Part shown: positions 30,364 through 35,954 of the stretch, in pieces
Layout of the letters: every line of letters begins with the position of its first letter
How positions within the stretch are numbered: the first letter of the stretch is position 1
Assembly (NCBI RefSeq): GCF_900089945.1
Contig: NZ_FLQY01000343.1
Coordinates: 1-35,954, forward strand
Reading direction: 5' to 3'
DNA from: Candidatus Propionivibrio aalborgensis
GTDB taxonomy: Bacteria > Pseudomonadota > Gammaproteobacteria > Burkholderiales > Rhodocyclaceae
DNA: 35,954 bases
The notes under the pieces: model-generated
What the model was told of the DNA's origin: nothing
Database searches by the model: none
Seen by the model: only the letters and a program-made list of their open reading frames with translations
Made by a program: the position numbers and the translations under genes

Positions 30364-31971
30364 CTACGCGTCGATAGCAGCCGACCAGCGCTCGATGTCG
30401 CCACCGCGCCCGAGATTCTCCACCAATCGCAGGGCAATCAGGGACTGCTCGCGCGCCTCAAAGAAGCGGAACGACAAAGCACGAGCGGGCAGCCCTATCG
30501 GCAAGACAACCAACGGCGTGCTTCCTTCCTCTCTGCCCGTCAAAAGGAAAGCCGGATGACGGGAAAGCTTGCCAGCAGGTTTTTCTCGCACCTCGGCGAT
30601 CAGTGGAGAGGGTTCACCGTCAAACAAGCTGGCGGCGACGCACAGGCCACCATCAGCACGCGTATTCAGGCCGCTTATCGTTGCCAAGGTGAAATGTTCG
30701 TGCTGCGGCAACTTGACGCACAACAACCCTCCAAGGACCAGACGCGCTTCGCTGTTTCCGGCAGGACAGAACAGATTCAGCACGCCGGGCGCCTGTTGCG
30801 TGATCTGCCAGATCTCGGATTTACACTCGCCACTTTCCTCGGCATCGCGCACTGCACGGCCAAACAAGGCGACTTGCTCATGATGGCTGAGCTGAGTACC
30901 TAGCGAAGCGTGCTGGACAGATATTTTTAATCCTTTGCCGCCGAGCAATCGATTGATGTTTTCCAGCCCAGCGGCAACTGTTATCGGCGACGCCTCCAGG
31001 AGGGCCCCGATTGGCGTCTTTTGTGGATACCTGAGATGTTCGGAAAGTGTGGTCAGAAGTGCGACACAGGCTTCCGACGAAAGCCCGCTGCCGAGCTTGA
31101 GAACTTCCGGCGAATCGCCCTTGGCCAACAGTTCGAGCCGCTTGCGCATCTTCTGCAACACACCATCGAGCGAGAGCCAGCGTCCGACGCTGGCGCCTTG
31201 AGCGCTCTCATGAATTGGCCGGTCCTGCGACAGGTTGATTGCAATGCAGCAGGATTTCGGGTTCTGATTTGGCTCGGCGAGTACCGCCGCCAACTCACGC
31301 CAGCGCGCGAACCAACGGACTGCGGCCGCGAGTTGCCCGCGGGAAAGGGTAAAAGGACGGGCGAGATGCAGCGTCAGAACCATGCAGTACTGACCGCGAA
31401 CTGTTGACTTGCTGGTTTCGCCAAGCAGGCGGTCTTCGACCAGATCACTGGTTTTTCCGAGTTGCTCTGCCGAAACCCAAACTGAATGCAGATTGCGCCA
31501 GAACTCGCCGTCAAGATCGGCACCGGCGAAATAGCAATTCATTTGTTCCATGCGCAAGCACGCCAGCACGCGGTGCGCCACCTGGGCACCATGCGATGCG
31601 ATTGACCCATCTTTTTCAAGGCAGGCACGCAGACAATGCATATAACCCACCGCGCAGGAGCGCCAGAGCCGACGCGACATGTCCAACGCTGTCTGTTCGG
31701 CCGGCAAGAGCGGCAGCGGTTTGTTCTCGTAACGCCGCTGGCATTCCTGGCTGACGGCAAAGATCGTCTTGCGCAGTGCTTCCAGCGTCTTGAAGCGTTC
31801 GCGAGGTGCCGTAAAGGCACTGTTGAAAGCCTGAATCTGCGCGACCAGTCCGGCCAGCATGGCCGGCGCGTTTGCTTGCGGTTGCCCGGCAAGCCATGCA
31901 GTTGCGCCATTGGCGTCGACGAATGCGGCTTTGTTGTCAGCTTGACCAATCGGCACAGAAGACTCAGCCAT
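30364..31971 (-). CDS. Unrecognised 535-residue cytosolic protein, possible C-terminal PilZ-like domain
   Basis: I do not recognise this protein with confidence. There is no signal peptide or membrane segment. Residues 1-280 or so are mostly helical and Arg-, Cys- and Leu-rich (LWRSCAVGYMHCLRACLEKD, ACLRMEQMNCYFAGADLDGE). Residues about 300-380 hold a helical segment (SSEACVALLTTLSEHLRYPQ). Residues about 385-470 look beta-rich: IWQITQQAPGVLNLFCPAGN, LVLGGLLCVKLPQHEHFTLA and GLCVAASLFDGEPSPLIAEV. The last 60 residues are again beta then helix (VLPIGLPARALSFRFFEARE). The layout recalls betaproteobacterial PilZ-like receptor proteins, but no RxxxR c-di-GMP motif is evident. It lies downstream of mce with a hairpin between. 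Confidence 0.5.
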   Translation of the reverse strand: MAESSVPIGQADNKAAFVDANGATAWLAGQPQANAPAMLAGLVAQIQAFNSAFTAPRERFKTLEALRKTIFAVSQECQRRYENKPLPLLPAEQTALDMSRRLWRSCAVGYMHCLRACLEKDGSIASHGAQVAHRVLACLRMEQMNCYFAGADLDGEFWRNLHSVWVSAEQLGKTSDLVEDRLLGETSKSTVRGQYCMVLTLHLARPFTLSRGQLAAAVRWFARWRELAAVLAEPNQNPKSCCIAINLSQDRPIHESAQGASVGRWLSLDGVLQKMRKRLELLAKGDSPEVLKLGSGLSSEACVALLTTLSEHLRYPQKTPIGALLEASPITVAAGLENINRLLGGKGLKISVQHASLGTQLSHHEQVALFGRAVRDAEESGECKSEIWQITQQAPGVLNLFCPAGNSEARLVLGGLLCVKLPQHEHFTLATISGLNTRADGGLCVAASLFDGEPSPLIAEVREKPAGKLSRHPAFLLTGREEGSTPLVVLPIGLPARALSFRFFEAREQSLIALRLVENLGRGGDIERWSAAIDA

Positions 31972-31998
31972 CGTCGATTCACCTCAACAAAGGATGAA

Positions 31999-32017
31999 GC
32001 CGCCCGAGCGGGGCGGC
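31999..32017 (-). terminator. GC-rich hairpin between mce and the 535-residue gene
   Basis: GCCGCCC and GGGCGGC form a 7-bp stem around CGCTC on the leftward transcript, followed by TTCATCCTTT. The T-tract is weak, so this may be a partial terminator or attenuator. Confidence 0.4.
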
Positions 32018-32039
32018 CATTTACACTCGCAGATGGGAA

Positions 32040-32450
32040 CTACTTCTTGGGATCTTCGCACAGCTCAAGCAATACGCCATGTGTCGATTTTGGATGCAGG
32101 AAGGCGATATTCAGGCCTTCGGCTCCTTTTCGTGGCGCCTTGTCAATCAATTGAACGCCTTTTCCTTCCAATTCGGTAAGGTTGTCCTGAATCCCGCTAA
32201 CTGCGAACGCCACGTGCTGAATGCCTTCGCCCTTTTTCTCGATGAATTTTCCAATCGGGCCGTCCGGTTCGGTCGACTCCAGCAATTCAATTTTGGATTG
32301 CCCAATCTTGAAGAACGCGGTCCGGACCTTTTGTTCCTTGACCTCTTCGATGGAATAGCATTTCAGCCCAAGCTGCTTTTCCCAGAACGGGATCGCTTCG
32401 TCCAGACTTTTGACAGCGATACCGATATGTTCAATGTGCGATAAGTTCAT
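32040..32450 (-). CDS. mce: Methylmalonyl-CoA epimerase
   Basis: The 136-residue protein of the vicinal oxygen chelate (glyoxalase) superfamily has metal ligands in [24 protein letters not shown] and [29 protein letters not shown] and [17 protein letters not shown] are typical of epimerase. It interconverts (S)- and (R)-methylmalonyl-CoA, feeding the B12-dependent mutase in propionate metabolism, a probable consumer of the cofactor made nearby. No mutase gene is in the window. The 108-base gap to mcd holds a GTGTC/GACAC inverted repeat. Confidence 0.93.
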   Translation of the reverse strand: MNLSHIEHIGIAVKSLDEAIPFWEKQLGLKCYSIEEVKEQKVRTAFFKIGQSKIELLESTEPDGPIGKFIEKKGEGIQHVAFAVSGIQDNLTELEGKGVQLIDKAPRKGAEGLNIAFLHPKSTHGVLLELCEDPKK

Positions 32451-32558
32451 TGTGCTTTCCTTTAGATGATGGTGGGACAGGGAGAGAATTATCCAATAAA
32501 AACCGGTTCTTGAGTGTCAGTATCCTCCCAGACACGCAAAAACCGGAAGCGCCTGAAT

Positions 32559-33947
32559 CTATGTCGTTTGCGCCGAACGCCTTACGGTACCCGATGTTGC
32601 GACCACGCCTTCACGCGAAAAAGCCTCCAGATTGGTTTCAATGGCGTCGGGATCGTAGAGATAGTTGACCATCAACCCGTAGGATTGTTGCAAACCGTTG
32701 GTCGATATGTCAGCCAACGTGTTGATGCGTTCGATGCGCGCGCCGTTGCCAAGGTGGAAACGAGCCACCGGATCGTACGGACGCGTACCGGCCTTCGCGT
32801 GCAGGAGGTAACGAGCAGCCATCCGGACCAATCCTGGCTGCAAGGCGCGCGCCAATCGCGTGTTGGCGGCCCATGCATCATCCACCAGCAAGGCTTTGAT
32901 GCCCACCGCACTGTCGATGACAGGCCCCTTGGGCCCAACATGGCGAGCGACACGCTGAACCATATCCTCTGTGAATGCCTGCTGCCAGACCCCGGGATTT
33001 TTTTCCACCCAGCGACGCAACGAAGGAATCGGTGAAAGCGTGGCAAAGGTTGCCAGACGCGAGAAGTCGCGCTTCAGATCGTCGACGACGCGCTTGAGCA
33101 GGAAATTGCCGAAAGATACGCCACGCAAACCTGACTGAGTGGTCGAGATGGAATAGAAGATGGCCGTCTTCGCACGCTGCGCATCGAACACCGGCGCACG
33201 CTCGTCAAGCAAGGCCTGTACGTTGTCGGCCAACTCATCGACCAGCGCCACTTCGACGAAAATCAGCGGCTCCATAGGCATGCGCGGATGGAAGAAGGCG
33301 TAACAACGTCTGTCGGAATCGAGGCGGTTCTTCAGATCGCTCCATGAGCGGATTTCATGCACCGCTTCATATTCGATCAACTTTTCGAGCAATATCGCCG
33401 GCGAGTTCCAGGAAATACGCTGAAGCTCTAGGAAACCTACATCGAACCAGGCGCCGAACTGGTATTCGAGTTCGCGGTCCAGCGAGCGCAGCGCGAGATC
33501 TGCATCAACGTAGCGCAACAAATCGGCGCGCATATCGACTAGAAACTTGACCCCTTGTGGCAGAGCGTTGAACTGGGTCAGGATGCGCAACGGGATGGAG
33601 CGCAATTCGCCCCGCAGTGCAGACTCCGCGGCCCACTGGCTGTCGGTACCGATCGCCGCCTGATATCGAGTGTGTGCCTTTTCTACCGATTTCGGGTCCG
33701 GGCCGAATTCCGTCGCGACGATATGCAAAAACGCCGCGCGCCCGGCATCATTCAGCGACAGATACGTGTCTGCAAGACGGGCCGCGCGCTGCCGGGCAGA
33801 AATTTCACCGCCCAGACCCACAGCGCATTCCTTGAGCTGTTCGCGTATCTGGGCCAACTGCCTTTCACTGAGCACGCCGGTGCTTGAGTGTTCGCTCAGC
33901 ATTTTGCGAACCTTCTGAATACCTCGCGAAACAATTCCTTCTGTCAT
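32559..33947 (-). CDS. mcd: Malonyl-CoA decarboxylase
   Basis: The 462-residue MCD-family enzyme has an N-terminal helical domain and a C-terminal GNAT-like catalytic domain. Signatures: FHPRMPMEPLIFVEVALVDE, FYSISTTQSGLRGVSFGNFL with the catalytic Ser/Thr region, RYLLHAKAGTRPYDPVARFH, LGNGARIERINTLADIS with the catalytic His-Leu-Gly-Asn context, and SYGLMVNYLYD. It converts malonyl-CoA to acetyl-CoA and CO2. ATG 33947 follows GAGG. It is 18 bases after lgt on the same strand and upstream of mce, suggesting an acyl-CoA module. Confidence 0.93.
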   Translation of the reverse strand: MTEGIVSRGIQKVRKMLSEHSSTGVLSERQLAQIREQLKECAVGLGGEISARQRAARLADTYLSLNDAGRAAFLHIVATEFGPDPKSVEKAHTRYQAAIGTDSQWAAESALRGELRSIPLRILTQFNALPQGVKFLVDMRADLLRYVDADLALRSLDRELEYQFGAWFDVGFLELQRISWNSPAILLEKLIEYEAVHEIRSWSDLKNRLDSDRRCYAFFHPRMPMEPLIFVEVALVDELADNVQALLDERAPVFDAQRAKTAIFYSISTTQSGLRGVSFGNFLLKRVVDDLKRDFSRLATFATLSPIPSLRRWVEKNPGVWQQAFTEDMVQRVARHVGPKGPVIDSAVGIKALLVDDAWAANTRLARALQPGLVRMAARYLLHAKAGTRPYDPVARFHLGNGARIERINTLADISTNGLQQSYGLMVNYLYDPDAIETNLEAFSREGVVATSGTVRRSAQTT

Positions 33948-33965
33948 CCCTAAACCTCACGATCT

Positions 33966-34778
33966 TTAGCTGCCAGTTTCTCCGACGCCTCGCCGGAGTG
34001 ACCGGACAAGCATAACGACTCCGATCAGAATCATTGGCAGCGACAGCCACTGCCCCATGCTGATGACCTCCGAGAGGCCAAAGATACCATCATCCGGCAT
34101 ACGGAAAAACTCGGCAACAAAGCGTAAGCTGCCGTAGCCAATGAGGAATACCCCGGAGACGGCCCCACGAGGCCGCACTCCGCGCGAAAAATACCAGAGA
34201 ACGATGAACAGCAACACGCCTTCCAAACCAGCCTGATAAAGCTGCGACGGATGGCGCGGCAAATCGTCCACTTGTGGGAAAACCATCGCCCAGGGCAAAG
34301 CTGGATCGCTGATGCGCCCCCACAATTCACCATTGATGAAGTTTCCGATACGACCTGCGGCCAGACCCAATGGCACCAGCGGCGCAATGAAATCAGTGAT
34401 GTCAAGCCAAGTGCGCTGAGTCCTGCGGGCAAACAAGCCCATAGCCACCAGCACGCCGAGGAAGCCGCCGTGAAAGGACATGCCGCCTTTCCAGACTGCC
34501 AGGATTTCCAACGGATGAGAAAGGTAATAGCCGGGCTCGTAAAAGATTACCTGCCCCAGGCGGCCACCAAGGATGACGCCGAGCACGCCGTAGAACAGAA
34601 GATCATCAAGCTGCGGTACCGTCCAGCCGGATTTTGACAATTGCGGGTGTGTTTGGATTCGCCGCTTGCCGAGCCACCAGAACTGGAAGAAAGCGGCCAG
34701 ATACATCAAGCCGTACCAATGAATGGACAGGGGACCTAAAGACAGGGCGACGGGGTCAAACTGAGGATGGATCAACAT
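33966..34778 (-). CDS. lgt: Lgt, prolipoprotein diacylglyceryl transferase
   Basis: The 270-residue inner-membrane enzyme has about seven helices. The N-terminus [20 protein letters not shown] and GLMYLAAF are typical. The Lgt signature is [14 protein letters not shown], and the catalytic His/Arg surroundings appear in [35 protein letters not shown] is also conserved. It transfers diacylglycerol to the lipobox Cys of prolipoproteins. It diverges from ilvD; the 123-base gap must hold both promoters. Confidence 0.96.
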   Translation of the reverse strand: MLIHPQFDPVALSLGPLSIHWYGLMYLAAFFQFWWLGKRRIQTHPQLSKSGWTVPQLDDLLFYGVLGVILGGRLGQVIFYEPGYYLSHPLEILAVWKGGMSFHGGFLGVLVAMGLFARRTQRTWLDITDFIAPLVPLGLAAGRIGNFINGELWGRISDPALPWAMVFPQVDDLPRHPSQLYQAGLEGVLLFIVLWYFSRGVRPRGAVSGVFLIGYGSLRFVAEFFRMPDDGIFGLSEVISMGQWLSLPMILIGVVMLVRSLRRGVGETGS

Positions 34779-34901
34779 GTCTGGAAATCAGTCGGGCAAC
34801 GCAGCCTGAACGCAACTCGTGACGAACGATGATGAAGCTTTCGGATAGAATCCCGATTATAGCTTGCACCATTCAGCCAAATCCTGTTCTGGAGATTCCC
34901 C

Positions 34902-35954
34902 ATGCCTGATTATCGTTCCCGCACGTCGACCCACGGCCGCAACATGGCCGGCGCTCGCGCCCTGTGGCGCGCGACCGGCATGAAGGACGGCGATTTCGGC
35001 AAACCGATCATCGCCGTGGTCAATTCATTCACCCAGTTTGTGCCGGGGCACGTACACCTTAAGGATTTGGGACAACTGGTGGCGCGTGAGATTGAAGCGG
35101 CCGGTGGTATTGCCAAGGAATTCAACACCATCGCCATCGACGACGGCATCGCCATGGGGCACGACGGCATGCTGTACTCGCTGCCTTCGCGCGATTTGAT
35201 CGCCGACTCTGTCGAATACATGGTCAATGGGCATTGCGCCGACGCCATGGTCTGTATCTCGAACTGCGACAAGATCACTCCGGGCATGCTGATGGCGGCC
35301 ATGCGAGTGAACATCCCGGCCATCTTCGTTTCAGGCGGCCCGATGGAGGCCGGCAAGGTCAAGCTGGGCGGCAAGACGATAAGCATCGATCTGGTCGACG
35401 CGATGGTCAAAGCGGTAGACAGCACGATTTCGGACGCCGATCTTGAGGAGATCGAACGCTCGGCGTGCCCGACCTGCGGTTCCTGCTCCGGCATGTTTAC
35501 CGCCAACTCAATGAACTGCCTCACGGAAGCGCTCGGCTTGTCATTGCCGGGCAATGGAACGCTGGTGGCCACCCACGCCGATCGCAAGGGGCTTTTCGTC
35601 AAGGCCGGACACCAGATCGTCGAACTCTGCCGCCGCTACTACGAGCAGGACGATGCGTCCGTGCTGCCGCGATCAATCGGCTCCTTTGAAGCTTTCGAGA
35701 ACGCCATGACGCTCGACGTCACGATGGGTGGCTCAACCAACACCGTTCTGCATCTGCTGGCAGCGGCACAGGAAGCCGGCATCGCTTTCACGATGCAGGA
35801 CATTGACCGGATCTCGCGCAAGGTACCTTGCCTGTGCAAAGTGGCTCCAATGACAGACAAGTATCACATCGAGGATGTGCATCGCGCCGGTGGCATCTAC
35901 GGCATCCTCGGCGAACTCAAACGGTCCGGGCTGCTGCACCTCGGTGTGCCGACT
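34902..35954 (+). CDS. ilvD: Dihydroxy-acid dehydratase, 5' part (runs off the window)
   Basis: The first 351 codons of IlvD are open to the right edge; the full protein has about 615 residues. The start [20 protein letters not shown] is typical of the E. coli type. Cluster ligands are visible in [19 protein letters not shown] and [40 protein letters not shown] is also conserved. It dehydrates dihydroxy acids in Val, Ile and Leu synthesis. GGAG lies before ATG 34902. No T-box or leader peptide is seen in the short 5' gap. Confidence 0.96.
   Translation, partial: MPDYRSRTSTHGRNMAGARALWRATGMKDGDFGKPIIAVVNSFTQFVPGHVHLKDLGQLVAREIEAAGGIAKEFNTIAIDDGIAMGHDGMLYSLPSRDLIADSVEYMVNGHCADAMVCISNCDKITPGMLMAAMRVNIPAIFVSGGPMEAGKVKLGGKTISIDLVDAMVKAVDSTISDADLEEIERSACPTCGSCSGMFTANSMNCLTEALGLSLPGNGTLVATHADRKGLFVKAGHQIVELCRRYYEQDDASVLPRSIGSFEAFENAMTLDVTMGGSTNTVLHLLAAAQEAGIAFTMQDIDRISRKVPCLCKVAPMTDKYHIEDVHRAGGIYGILGELKRSGLLHLGVPT

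Noticed and set aside
34779-34901. Promoters of lgt and ilvD
   Set aside because: AT-rich words such as TAGAAT and GATTAT occur, but no convincing -35/-10 pair could be fixed for either direction.

Overview
The window looks like chromosome of a GC-rich betaproteobacterium, most likely a Rhodocyclales relative (inference). Supporting signs are the order zapB-like, zapA, 6S RNA, a TIGR02647-family gene, the style of the B12 genes, and dispersed CTCTGCG-type palindromic repeats.

Region 1 (1-4470) is a mosaic. A truncated TauE/SafE permease fragment diverges from a chaA-type cation/proton antiporter. Then four leftward genes of accessory character follow: a HEPN/MNT nucleotidyltransferase pair with striking GTTC/GAAC palindromes in front of it, an O-methyltransferase, and a BRCT protein with TerB-like repeats.

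Region 2 (4648-24705) is a large cobalamin (B12) locus. It starts with a BtuF-like B12-binding protein and a periplasmic rhodanese. Two cobalamin riboswitches then drive two operons that face each other. The rightward operon (riboswitch at about 6242) encodes the CbiMNQO cobalt importer and most of the corrin-ring enzymes: CobM/CbiF, CbiX, CobH/CbiC, CbiD, CobL/CbiET, CobI/CbiL, a split CbiG, CobJ/CbiH and CobA. The leftward operon (riboswitch at about 24705) encodes BtuB, BtuC and BtuD for B12 uptake, CobO, CobB/CbiA and BluB. The two operons end tail to tail with overlapping stop codons at 18089-18095. The ring enzymes are those of the early-cobalt ('anaerobic') route, while the lower-ligand enzyme BluB needs oxygen. 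A precorrin-6A reductase (CobK/CbiJ) is not present in the window. Two copies of an inverted-repeat element interrupt the ring operon, each just before a start codon. An 80-bp leftover of a second bluB lies just upstream of the first riboswitch promoter.

Region 3 (24830-35954) is mostly housekeeping: zapB-like, zapA, 6S RNA with a strong terminator, a GDT1/UPF0016 cation exporter, SelO, a TIGR02647 protein, DsbD with CutA, an unrecognised 535-residue protein, methylmalonyl-CoA epimerase (a partner of a B12-dependent mutase), malonyl-CoA decarboxylase, Lgt, and the 5' part of ilvD running off the right edge.

No tRNA, rRNA, CRISPR array, transposase or phage gene was seen. I found no clearly new system. 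The most unusual items are the bluB remnant at the riboswitch, the repeats that appear to supply ribosome binding sites, the palindrome cluster before the MNT/HEPN pair, and the unassigned 535-residue protein.
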